NCBI GenBank assembly: GCA_963978895.1
Contig: OZ022242.1
Span: 3,559,745-3,623,744, forward strand
From: Erpobdella octoculata
Taxonomy: Eukaryota > Annelida > Clitellata > Hirudinida > Erpobdellidae
Direction of reading: 5' to 3'
DNA: 64,000 nt
Translations under genes and position numbers: made by a program
Part shown: in pieces, positions 34,042 to 43,905 of the stretch
Layout: every line of letters begins with the position of its first letter
Numbering within the stretch: position 1 is the stretch's first letter
Notes under the pieces: generated by a model
What the model was told of the DNA's origin: nothing
Seen by the model: the letters and a program-made list of their open reading frames with translations, nothing else
The model's database searches: none

Positions 34042-34323
34042 GGCTTCTCCAGCTACAACTGTCCCGTGCGAACAATTATTTTCATTATCAAGGAACATTG
34101 TGACCAAAAAACTTCACTCTCTGTTGACTATATTAACTTGTCTCACAATATGAATGATATTGAATAAATGCACTTGTTATTTCAAATTGTTATTGAATAA
34201 ATGCACTTATTATTTCAAATCAATTTTTAAATTTTTTGCGATTAATCGTAATTAATTTTTGCGAACAATGGATTAATCGCATGCGATTAAGCGATTAAAA
34301 ATATTAATCGATTTACAGCTCTA
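34042..34323 (+). mobile_element. hAT element 3' end
   Basis: After the array the frame reads LASPATTVPCEQLFSLSRNI, VTKKLHSLSTILTCLTI-stop, a hATC dimerisation motif. Subterminal DNA is rich in ATTAATCG words and ends ACAGCTCTA at 34323, a plausible hAT terminus (5' end would read TAGAGCTGT). The candidate 8-bp target on the right is ATTTATAT; no left partner is visible because the array truncates the element. A small duplication (ATTGAATAAATGCACTT, twice) lies at 34160-34205. Confidence 0.6.
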
Positions 34324-34389
34324 ATTTATATCTATTTGTTTTTAATTTTGTATTACGTGACATAATGTACCTACTTTATATTTTTATAT

Positions 34390-34740
34390 AGGTTCATGCT
34401 GTATTACGCGACGGTGCTACAAATATTGTAAAAGCAATGAACGATGGCGAATTCAGTAGTGCAAGTTGTGCGGCACATGTCCTGAATCTAATAGTTAAAA
34501 AAGGTAAAAATTAAACCTAACATCAAATAAAGTAATAATTGCAATTTGCTCAAAAAGTAAGAAATTACGTTAAATTACCATTTACCATTACCATTCAGGA
34601 ACTTCTTACCTCTTGTAGAAAAGTTGCAGGATTTTTTAACAGAAGTGAGGTTGCTCGAAAAAGATTAAAATTAATTCAGAAAGATGAAAAACTAGCAGAA
34701 CTTCGCTTGATTCAAGTATGAAAGTACAACTTATTGAGTT
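34390..34740 (+). pseudogene. hAT (BED type) transposase internal exons
   Basis: 34391-34504 reads VHAVLRDGATNIVKAMN, then SCAAHVLNLIVKKG: the second catalytic Asp region and the CAAH-x-LNL motif. After a GT-AG-like gap, 34598-34717 reads ELLTSCRKVAGFFNRSEVAR, KRLKLIQKDEKLAELRLIQ. Both are adjacent segments in BED-finger hAT transposases. The rest is missing. Confidence 0.65.
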
Positions 34741-34952
34741 TAATTAGATTTAATTTAATTTAATTGTAATTTTGTATTAATCTTTAACTACTACAAACAT
34801 TATCTATAAAACTTCCATCATTGAGGTCGCTCTCTTGTCCTTATTTCAGGTTGTTGACTTTAATCATTACATTAGTTACCTACACCTCTCATGGAAAATT
34901 TGATAAACTTATTTTTTGTCACTTTTAGTAAAAAAATTTGACCCTAGCCAAG

Positions 34953-35391
34953 ATGCCAAGAAATGATATGACACTTTGCAGTAAAATTGCATTGCTGGAT
35001 AAAATAAAAAGCCAGCCAATTAATACAAGTCATCTTCGGCTCGCTGAGATAACTGGTGTACCAAAATCTACCATATCGCGTCTTTTACAACAAGAAAATC
35101 ATCTGCGTGAGGAATTCGTATTACAAGAAGGACAAGCAGGAACATCCAAAAGGAAGCGCGAAGGAAAGGATCCAGACGTCGAAGAAGCACTAGATCAATG
35201 GTTCTCTAATGTTAGTGGCCCAATATTGAAGGCGAAGTCAGAAGAGTTAGCTAAATACTGGGCTGCAACGATTTTAAAGCAGCTGATGGTTGGTTATCGT
35301 GATGGAAAACAAGACACAACATTAAATTTTTTAGAATGCAAGGTGAAAAGGGCAGAGCAGACAACGAAAGCGCCGAACAGTGGAAAAGTAC
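34953..35391 (+). pseudogene. pogo/Tigger transposase N-terminus
   Basis: From ATG 34953 the frame reads CSKIALLDKIKSQ, RLAEITGVPKSTISRLLQQE (CENP-B-type helix-turn-helix 1), then DVEEALDQWF, GPILKAKSEELAK (second HTH). A 1-bp shift near 35258 and a TGA near 35307 interrupt it; the continuing frame is CNDFKAADGWLS, WKTRHNIKFFRMQGEKGRA, ESAEQWKSTK. These are the DNA-binding region and linker of Tc1/mariner-pogo transposases, and the catalytic DDE part is absent. At 35391/35392 the frame runs straight into Merlin text. Confidence 0.75.
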
Positions 35392-36190
35392 GAAAAATAA
35401 CATGCTGTTTGTATGCGGCAGAATAATGCACTTAGAGAACACTGCCAGAGAAAGGAATGATTTCTGTATCTGGAGGTGCACTGGTGGACGAGCCTGCAGG
35501 AAAAAGAAATCAATTCAAGAAGGTTCGTTTTTTTCAGGCGCACACGTTACCATCCAACAGGTCATTGAGATAATATATTTCTGGGGGTATAAGTTGGACC
35601 GGCAAAAATTAATGAAGAGGGAGCTGGGACTTAACAGCTCCCACACTGTCGTTGACTGGAAACAGTTTTGCCGGGACATCTGCCATGAGTACTTTGTTCT
35701 ACGTCCTATTGTACTTGGTGGGCCTGGACGAACCTTTGAAATTGATGAGTCCTGTTTTGTCCGCCGAAAATACCACAGAGGCCATCGAGTCCGGGAGCAG
35801 TGGGTTTTCGGCTGTTACGACGTACAATCGAAGGAAAGTTTTATGGTGTGTGTGGAAAGAAGAAATGCCGCAACACTACTTCCCATTCTTCTGAAGTACG
35901 TCCTCCCAGGTATGACCGTTGTTAATTTTTTTGTTATAAATTTGTTCAATTACATATCTTATGTTAATTTTGTTTTGTTCTATTATTGGTTTAATATTAA
36001 ACTTCTTTCATTGATAACAAAAAAAACTAAACATAATCTTGCTTGACACATTCGTTTAATATATCATACTTTTACTCCCAGGTACGACCGTTGTTTCCAC
36101 ACAAACGAAGTGGAAAACTTGTGGCGTTGTACCAAAGACAAGTTTAAATTAATGAGAGGAACATGCCATGCCCACATTGGCATAAGATGG
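35392..36190 (+). pseudogene. Merlin transposase, nearly complete but with an internal deletion
   Basis: Reads NNMLFVCGRIMHLENTARER, WRCTGGRACRKKKSIQEGSF, IIYFWGYKLDRQ, GGPGRTFEIDESCFVRRKYH, VREQWVFGCYDVQSK, RNAATLLPILLKYVLPG up to 35911. This is the Merlin (IS1016-like) order: Cys-rich N-terminus, first catalytic Asp in 'EIDES', later catalytic block. A GT-AG segment (35912-36079) follows. Beyond it GTTVVS is followed, after an internal deletion and frame change, by HTNEVENLWRCTKDKFKLMR, the terminal catalytic block. The stretch with the second catalytic Asp after VLPGTTVVS appears lost, so this copy is dead. Confidence 0.75.
35905..36098 (+). other. Intron-like segment flanked by 21-bp direct repeats
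   Basis: CTCCCAGGTATGACCGTTGT (from 35905) recurs with one mismatch as CTCCCAGGTACGACCGTTGT (from 36073). The 168 bp between the two AG|GT points starts GTATGA and ends TTTTACTCCCAG, a good donor and acceptor. Removing it restores LPG-TTVVS. Confidence 0.6.
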
Positions 36191-36245
36191 CCGAAGTATG
36201 AGGTTTCAAAGAGCCTTAGAACTTATTAGAACTTATCAGAGAGTA

Positions 36246-36269
36246 CTAAAACTATATGACACTAGTAAA
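36246..36269 (+). mobile_element. LINE fragment, left of nested hAT
   Basis: CTAAAACTATATGACACTAG matches the minus-strand LINE at 61318-63130 (its reverse complement reads CTAAAACTATATAAGACACT at about 61840). It continues after the hAT at 39286, so both pieces were one LINE copy. Confidence 0.7.
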
Positions 36270-39200
36270 CAGTGATATTCAAGTTAACTGTAACACTAAC
36301 TGAAATCGGAAAATAATAGAAAAATAATGGTCAGTTAAGTGTAATAGTAATAGTAACTGAAATACGGCAAATAACTCTAACTGTAATAGTAACTGAATAA
36401 TAAATTCAGTTAAATAATACAAAAATAATTAATAACTGAAAAATATTTGTAAAGTAATTTTTTTCTAAATAAATTAATTATTAGATTTATTTTTTTATCT
36501 AAAGATAAAAATCGAGTTCTTTGATGTTACCTAACAAATAGTATATATGGTGCTGTTTAGTTATTCGCGGCCTTTTGTTATTATTGATAGTCGATAGTGC
36601 TGTTGCGATCGTTCCGTGGAAAATGTTCAAGAACAATAGTGGCAGAAAACAAGAAAGTAGTGTATGGAAATATTTTGATTATGAGCTATCAGTTGACAAG
36701 TCAAAGTGCAAGATCGAAAACTGCGGTAGCTTTTTAAAAGGAAAAAATGCAACGAAATTGATGAATCACCTAAAAAGCTAGCACAACAAAATAGCAAATT
36801 CTCTGATATTAAAAGAAAAGGACAATGCCCATCCCGCTCAACTCATTCAACCTACACTGCAGGTAAATGTTTTAAATATTTTCTTAATTAAACTCCTCCG
36901 AAACGGCTGAACCGATTTTTATGAATTTTTTTGTGTACATTTGGTAGGTCTGAGGATAGGGGGTAGGTTATTTAGTTTTTTTTCAGTGAGGAGTTCAATC
37001 ACAAACACTATGACACGAGATTTATATATATAAATATATATATATAGCTAGTATATACATAGTAATACTTAATATTAATAATATTGGATATCAAAATCGG
37101 TTATCTAAATATTTCTGACTCCGATTAATCAGAATTTTGCACTATTCCGTGAAATCAGATTTCCGATTCAAAATCTGTTAAGTCGAAGATTCAAATAAAT
37201 AATCTGACAAATGTATAGAATGAATTTTTTATCAATACCTTTTTACAGTTCTTAGTGCCGGCCAGTTCGCAACCAAGCTTGCCAAGTTTTATCCAAGGAG
37301 AGAACAAAAAAAGCAAAAATGGGATAAAGATGCACCCCAGACCAAACTACGAGATGAACTTTGGACAAAAATATTTATAAGCACTGGTCTGCCAACTACA
37401 TTTTTAAATAATCAGGATGTTCAGGAATACCATACAGTTACTGATCCGAAATATTCATTGCCAAGTGTGTGTTTAAATGTATTTTTTAATTTAAATTAAT
37501 TTTTATAAATTAGATAAAAATTCTTGTGCAGGTTCATCTGGAATGATAAAACTCCTAAATGGAGCACACCAGGAAGATCTTAATCTTGCCCGATATATTG
37601 TCATAAGCATGGACTGCTGGTCTAAAAAAAAGCCTGACAGCATCATATCTGGCTGTGTCAGCTTCATTTTACAGTCTATCCCAAAATCAACCAGTGCATG
37701 TTGTTTTGAATTTACATCAGATTGCTCATCCACATACAGGGGATATGTTGGCTGATAAACTTCTTACTACTCTAACAGCTTGGAACATCAGCAGGTCAAA
37801 AGTCTTGTTTGTTGTTACAGATAATGGATCAAACATGATCAAAGCTGTAAAAGTAGCTAACATAGAAAAGGAAAATTTCAATGAGCCAGATAGTGATTAT
37901 TCAGATGATAAAGCACTTGATTCAGTGACAGAAGACAGTGTTATGGAAGACTCATCCCTAGAAGAAATTGTTCAACTGCATAGACTACCGTGTGTTGCAC
38001 ACACTTTACAACTGGTTGTCAAGGAACTTGAAAAGAATAACACTTATCGAACCTTGTTATGTAAAGTAAAAGGATTGGTGAAATCTCATCAGTGGCACAA
38101 GAAAAATTAATAAATTTGTGTGGAAAAGTGGTTGTAAAGAATTGTATAACAAGGTGGAACTCAATACTGTTTGTTGTTGATAGATTGTTGACGATTCGGG
38201 CTCCCTTAGAGCAAATCTTAAAAGAATTGAGACACGATTCTCTAACTAACACAGAATGGGAATCTGTTGCAGATTTACATAAACTCTTACAGCTTTTTGC
38301 AGAGATGACAGATAATCTGCAAACTGACACACTTTCTCTGTCATCACTCATTCCTGCTGTAGCTGAGTTAACTCTTCACCTCCAAGATACAACATTACCA
38401 AAATTGCAGGCTCAGATGTTGCTTCAGTCTCTGCGAAAAAGGTTTGCTAAATTTTTAGACGCTTCATCGCCAGAATTTGATGCCTTACCTGCAGCTGCTT
38501 GCTTACTGGATCCAAGTGTTTCAGCATGCCTTATGCGTGATGATATGTTTAAGCTTGTTGATGCTGCAAAAACATATATCAAAGAAAAGGTAAAGTATGG
38601 TTTATGATTAAAATGTAGATTAAAGTAAAAATTCTAGATTGCCTTGGGATTTGTCTTATAGTTTATTCATTTATTTAACAGGTGTTAAATTCTACTTTTA
38701 TGCCAGCAAGTGTTGCATCTTCATCTTCTGATGAATTGTACCAACCTCCTTTAAAAAGATTTAAGAGGCTTGCCCAAGAAATTCAAGCTTCCAGTTCTCC
38801 GAGCAAGCAATCTAGGCACGGACGTTCTGTTGAGGAAGAACTTAATGCCTATCTTGGGGCTTCAAAAAGATTAGCTGCTAATGAAACTGGATTAAGTTTC
38901 TGGACAGCCTCAGAGACAGTGTATCCTCTAATAGCGCCTTCGCTAAAGACCTAATCTCTGCACCTGCTTCAGAAGCATATGTGGAGCGCATCTTCTCGGT
39001 TTGCAGTGATATGACTGCAGGAAAAAGAAACAGGCTCTCCAAAAATCTAGAAACTCGTGTTTTTTTGAAAATGAACTCGAAGTTTTACCATTTTGTAAAT
39101 AAATAAAAAAATAATTTTATTTGGCTGTGTATAAAATCTACAGTTAACTGTAACTTTAACTTAAAAATAAATAAGTGTAATAGTAACTGAAAAATGTTTG

Positions 39201-39285
39201 TGGAAAAATAACTTTAACTGAAACTGAAAAATGTTGTAACTTTAACTGTAACTGTAACTGAAAAGTTGTAACTGAAATATCACTG
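36270..39285 (+). mobile_element. hAT element with BED-finger transposase, TIRs and 8-bp TSD
   Basis: The left end CAGTGATATT at 36270 and right end AATATCACTG at 39285 are perfect 10-bp inverted repeats. Subterminal DNA at both ends is full of GTAACTGAA/TTAACTGTAA words, typical transposase-binding clutter. Flanks CTAGTAAA (36262-36269) and CTAGTAAG (39286-39293) form an 8-bp target duplication with one mismatch. The element is 3,016 bp and carries a multi-exon transposase gene with frameshifts, so it is autonomous in structure but inactive. Confidence 0.88.
36623..39105 (+). pseudogene. BED-finger hAT transposase (ZBED1-like), frameshifted
   Basis: Exon 1 from ATG 36623 has a BED-like finger (SSVWKYFDYEL, CKIENCGSFLKGKN, LMNHLKS) with a TAG where the final His follows. 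Exon 2 (about 37249-37465) reads ATKLAKFYPRREQKKQ, FISTGLPTTFLNN, YHTVTDPKYSLPS. Exon 3 from 37532 has ARYIVISMDCWSKKKPD (first catalytic Asp), a shift, FVVTDNGSNMIKAV (second), CVAHTLQLVVKELEK, a shift near 38095, then ITRWNSILFVVDRLL and AAACLLDPSVSAC. An intron at 38590-38681 precedes the last exon with APASEAYVERIFSVCSDM, GKRNRLSKNLET to a stop near 39103. At least four frame breaks. Confidence 0.82.
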
Positions 39286-39718
39286 CTAGTAAGACCGCAT
39301 TTGGAATATTGTGTGGAGTCCTTCACTTAAACAAGACATTAATATTCTAGAAAGGGTACAGAGGAGAGCTACGAAAATAATTAATGGAATGCATGGTTTA
39401 AGCTATGAAGAGAGATTGTTGAGGTGTAGGCTGACGACCCTTGGGAGAAGGAGAATAAGAGGAGACTTAATACTAGTATATAATATATTGAATAATGGTC
39501 TTAATCTTGATCCAGACAAGTTCTTTACTAGAGTTTCCAACAGAAATACAAGAAGTCATTCGATGAAGCTTTACAAGGACAGGACAGGACCTTTGAAGCG
39601 GACGTTTTTTAGCGCAAGAATCATCAACGAGTGGAATAAACTAAAAGAAGATGCTGCAAATGCTCAGACTTTGAATGATTCCTTATTCACTATAATAAAG
39701 TTATGTTATGTTAAAAAT
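39286..39718 (+). mobile_element. LINE 3' fragment (CR1/jockey group)
   Basis: The frame reads WSPSLKQDINILERVQRRAT, KIINGMHGLSYEERLLRCRL, RGDLILVYNILNNGLN, TGPLKRTFFSARIINEWNKL, near-identical to the C-terminal end of the LINE ORF at 61399-63090. An 8-bp deletion at GTGTG and an internal deletion before the tail (GATTCCTTATTCAC...GTTATGTTATGTTA) are visible. Dead 3' fragment split by the hAT at 36270-39285. Confidence 0.9.
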
Positions 39719-40635
39719 TAACAAAATTTTAATAGAACAAGTAAATGAACAGTTGCACCAGTTTTCAACTGTCGCACGCAGTCCATGTTCGATCGTGGTA
39801 TATCTTTTTATATTAAATTTTTATAACATTTTCTGGTATATTTAAACTCACAATTTGTACCTTTATTCTCAAAAAACGCGATGCTGTTGCCAGCTCTCGG
39901 AATCTGTTTTATCGTTATCTCAAAAGTGTTGTGAAGTATCGCACAGTGACATGAGGTCAAAAAAGAAGGTAAAGTTCAACAAGCCTTCGACGGACATTGT
40001 CGAAGAAGCATGGAGACAGGCTTCCGACAGTGAGGAAATTGTATCACTAATATATATAGTATGAAATTTCAGTAGAACCCTTTCAATTTTTACTGGTGCC
40101 AAGCGGTAAGAAAATAAGAGTCACACGTTGGATCAACCGCCTGATACAGATGTTCGCACTAAGAGACGAAGTAGAGGTCTCAAAGTGCAGTTTGCGCTCA
40201 CATAACCTAGGACCTCTCATTTTTGAAAGCACTGGTTTGTATACAAGTCCCTTGTCATGATACTATTACATGTCCTAATAAAATTAATTTATTCACAGTA
40301 GAGCTGAGAGTGTCAATGAAAGGGACATTACTATCCTCTTTAATTTTAATACTTGTTGCATTTTTAAGACATATTTTCAGTTTTTTGTTTATATTTTGTT
40401 CTCGGTCGGGGACTCTACTTGTTCGCACAAAAAGCACATATCTTCAAAAATCCGTATGTAGATAATTCTTCTCAAAATAAATAGTGAAATAAATATAAAA
40501 AATTATAATTGTGATAGTAGATAAATCAATGTAGGTGGAGCTTCAGATGTTGGGGGTGGAGCCAAATATGTTTATATTCTGTTTCCGGACGGGGGCTCTA
40601 CTTGTTCGCTTTTTACTTATCACTTGCACCGACTA
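39719..40635. other. No recognised gene
   Basis: A short frame at 39951-40063 (KKKVKFNKPSTDIVEEAWRQ) is coding-like but too short to assign. The rest is AT-rich. Confidence 0.35.
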
Positions 40636-40760
40636 TTACGCAGTGCGGCTACGAACTAGCAACAAAATCGTCAAAATAATTTAAGTGCGTGCACTATCAA
40701 TAGCACCGACTATTACGGCAGTGCGGCTACGCACTAGCAATAAAATCGCTAAATAATGCC
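40560..40760 (+). repeat. Imperfect direct repeat, about 60 bp x2
   Basis: GCACCGACTATTACG-CAGTGCGGCTACG-ACTAGCAA occurs at about 40625-40672 and 40703-40745. Related GGGGGCTCTACTTGTTCGC / GGGGACTCTACTTGTTCGC text recurs at about 40408 and 40589. Confidence 0.7.
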
Positions 40761-40784
40761 GACGTTTTTTTGAAGAAAATCCAT

Positions 40785-41176
40785 TTACAAATGGACGGAA
40801 ACGGTTTCACAAAATCCACAGCATTTTCTCATATTCGACAGTGGAACGAGTCGTGGTTTTCAGCTCGCCGGAACAGCTACGTCACCTTGCCATGGCCGAT
40901 CGCTGGTTCATGGACGGCAACTTTTCCATGTCACCACCGCAGTTCCAGCAGCTGTGTGTGATCCGCGCACCACTCGGCGCTTCAGACGTATCATGTGTCT
41001 ACGCACTGCTTTCGGGTAAAACGCAGAGTGTGTATGCCACGATGTTGCGAGCCATAGTTGTTCAATGTGAAGAAAAATCTTACACATGCGATCCACTATC
41101 GATCGTCTGTGATTTTCAACAAGTAGCGATTAATGCTGTCAATGAAGTTTTTGGAACCCACGTTAAAGTGCAGAGA
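40785..41176 (+). pseudogene. MULE transposase catalytic core (fragment)
   Basis: Reads MDGNGFTKSTAFSHIRQ, then VVVFSSPEQLRHLAMADRWF, MDGNFSMSPPQFQQLCVIR (the first catalytic Asp in 'MDGNF'), VYALLSGKTQSVYATMLRAI, PLSIVCDFQQVAINAVNEVF ending FGTHVKVQ at 41171. The second block is normally D-F-E; here DFQ, so a catalytic carboxylate neighbour is altered. The GC-F-x-H-L block that should follow is replaced by an unrelated frame at 41177. Confidence 0.75.
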
Positions 41177-42530
41177 CGAAGCAATGGCGTCAACCTCAAT
41201 CCTAAGGGAGGCTCGGATTAGGCAGGTGGACGATGCAGTCAGGAACTTCAAGAAGAGTTTGGGGAAAAACAGCGATGACTTGGTGACATTTCTGAATAGT
41301 GAATTTAAAGTTAAACCTGTTATTAATATTGAGCAGGTACCGAACGAAGAGGCCGGTGTGCTTGACGGCACTGGACCGGTGGCAACGAGGACAAGGGGCA
41401 GAGGACGTAGGAGAAAGGGAGAGACTCCTCGCAAACCTGTTCAGTTTGAAGAGAAGTTGTGCTAGCTGCAGAATAAAACGTGGACAATTAAAATCTAACT
41501 TCGAGTTAATTTGTTTTCTAAAAAAAAATTCAACTAAGATAGTAAAATTGCAGAGAGAGATAAAGAGGCTTAGGAAGCAGACAGGACGAAATGAGGGGTC
41601 CATCAAACTTTGGAAATACAAATACCAGCTGGAAAGACGGAAACCCAAAAGATCCTTCGTCGATATAGCTAATTCACGAGTTTTAACTAATATTAAAATA
41701 AGCCGGTAAACACCTCATGGAAATTCATTTGTGTTTTTTTTCCTTCAAAAGCCGCGCTGAACCCCAGGTGCCATAGCCCCTGATTACGCTTCCAGCCTCA
41801 CTGCTTCATTCAAGGAGGTCGCTTCCATCTACGCCGTGTGCTACCATTGTCGCTAGCACACGTTCAATCGATCTTTATTTCAAAGCTGAAATCCTGCATA
41901 TCTGACCGGGCCCCTGTCAACAACAAGGTCCATGAACTGCTCTGTAGGGATTTGGACGTCGAACTCCTGCAACTATATTGCAACGTCCACCCGCTCGAGA
42001 CCTTCGCGACTGACGCCAGGAAGCAGCTGGAAAAATTCGATAGGACGAATGGATTGAAATGCAGTTCGGGCAAAGAAGGAACTACTGGTACTATCTCTAC
42101 AGGTATAGTTACAAGGGTCAGCCTAGCGTTTTCAAAGCGTATCTGAAAAAAATGGGGGTAGTTCAAGGCACCTTTTTAAGGTACGTCGAGAACAGACTCC
42201 ATGTGATGTTCCACATGGCCAGAGTGGTCATTCGTCATGCTTCATTGCTGGGCCAATTTCTGAGCAGGTGTGACTTGTAACATTTTTAATTAGTTCTAAT
42301 GTTTGAAGGACACAAACACAGTTTAAATTTTTTTAAGCCATAACAACAACGATGTGTCTAAGAGTCTGTGGGAAGCTATAAACAACGAACTGGTTATGGT
42401 GCAGCTCCAGGCATTAGGCCTCCTTGGGAAAGTCATCACTGGGCTGTGGATGACTTTGGTTTATGCAAACACCAGCCAAAAATCCAACCTCCAAAAAGAA
42501 GTTAGTCATTTCCTAAAACCAATCTAAAAA
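41177..42530 (+). pseudogene. Unnamed transposase family, longest copy in the window
   Basis: Consecutive frames: 41184-41465 (REARIRQVDDAVRNFKKSLG, basic TRGRGRRRKGE); 41490-41709 with a coiled coil (KIVKLQREIKRLRKQTGR); 41765-41830 (DYASSLTASFKEVASIYA); 41870-42060 (KLKSCISDRAPVNNKVHELL, VELLQLYCNVHPLE); 42095-42280 (YSYKGQPSVFKAYLKKMGVV, RYVENRLHVMFHMARVVIRH, SLLGQFLSR); then, after a probable intron (42267-42333), SLWEAINNELVMVQLQALGL, LGKVITGLWMTLVYANTS to about 42480. Pieces of the same protein occur at 13640, 17536, 21325 and 23659. Several frameshifts. Family name unknown to me. Confidence 0.45.
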
Positions 42531-42629
42531 ATAAACATGTAATCAAAAAACGGATAAAATTTTTTGATCTTGTAGCATCACTGATGCTGTTTATAATTGC
42601 TTTCAATATCCGAAGATGGGAGATCGTAA

Positions 42630-42700
42630 GTGATTTTTAATGAATTGCGCCCTGTTTTGCAGGAAACCACTCCTCCACAGAGAAAGACATACGCTTCAGA
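42630..42700 (+). pseudogene. LINE-like gag ORF, left part (interrupted by hAT)
   Basis: The frame ETTPPQRKTYAS ends at the 8-bp target GCTTCAGA. Removing the hAT (42701-46959 plus one target copy) continues it as E-QQPTPAVRGTISLD from 46968. Possible acceptor TTTTGCAG at 42654-42661. Confidence 0.5.
42693..42700 (+). repeat. 8-bp target site duplication (left) GCTTCAGA
   Basis: Identical to 46960-46967 on the other side of the hAT element. A perfect 8-bp duplication is the hallmark of hAT insertion. Confidence 0.95.
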
Positions 42701-42954
42701 CAGGCGCGGCGCTGAGCGGGGGGGTCCAGGGGTCCGGACCCCCCCAGCTCCGACAGGTATCACTCGTGAGATTTTTGTAAATCCGAGGAGTTTTTTTAAT
42801 GGGGGGGGGGGGGTAATTACCTGGCACTTATTGAGTTAACCAGTGTTTGTATAAAAACAACGCAAACTAAATAAGCTACACAAATAGGTGATAAGAAAAG
42901 GAAAGATGATGTGGTCAAAAAGTTATAAAGCTAGGCCGTTTTCAAGGAGACAGC

Positions 42955-43290
42955 AGAGATGGAGAATAAGCTGGCCATATAGAAAAGAGAGAGAGAGAGA
43001 AAGAGAGGGAGAGAAATGCTGAAGAAGCTATGAAGCTTGGCTTGGCGTCCATGTGGAAGAGAGAGAGAGAGAGAGATGCCAAAGAAGTTAAGAAGCTAGA
43101 CAGATAAGTCGTTCACACAGTGAAAGAGAAAGGAAAAGAGAGAGTCTATAGCTGAAGAAGCTATGAAGCTTGGCTTGGCGTCCATGCGGAAGAGAGAGAG
43201 AGATGTTAAAGAAGTTAAGAAGCTAGACAGATAAGTCGTTCACACAGTGAAAGAGAAAGGAAAAGAGAGAGTCCGAGAAAAATAGAGAGA
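42955..43290 (+). repeat. (GA)-rich tandem units in the hAT 5' region
   Basis: Units of about 125-130 bp carrying GAAGCTATGAAGCTTGGCTT, GGCGTCCATG-x-GGAAGAGAG and GTTAAGAAGCTAGACAG recur at least twice (about 43018-43145 and 43150-43275), with a partial copy before. Subterminal repeats like these can serve as transposase binding sites in hAT elements, but that is inference. Confidence 0.75.
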
Positions 43291-43905
43291 GATGAGGCTA
43301 AAGACTCTAAAGACTGACCTCATGGAGCTTGAGAAAGCGAGCATGGACACTAGAATCATTAGCATTATTTTATGAGCCGTATCAGATAGCGAGTTTTGTT
43401 TTCAATTGTTTTCATTGTCCGATCCAAACTTGATGTCTGTTTAACGTTTTTAAATAGATAATAAATTATTAAACTTATTTCAGTATTGTTTCCCTTAGGA
43501 GGTGAGTAATTCTTCAAATACCAGTAACAGAACTTTAGTTTAAATTAAATCAATTTCAGTGTTTTTATTTTACAAGATTGGCTTTAAGCAAATTTTACAA
43601 TTCTTTGTCACTTTTTTTTTACAAATTTAGTATGAAGTAGACAAACTGTCAGAAATATAATATAGATTACAAACAATTATATCTTGCCATATAATGTAAT
43701 CCTGTCTAGACTTAAGTTGCATTTCAACATTAAACAAGCGATTTATATAAATATATAATATGGTATAAAAGTTTCCGATCATTTCTTCTTTTTTCATTGT
43801 TAAAATTCTTCTTTAAAGAGAAAGTAGACGCCAGAAGAGATAAAGTTACGTAGATTCATCAGCTTATTGCTTGTCGTTAACTATTTGAGACTGCAGTATT
43901 CAAAC

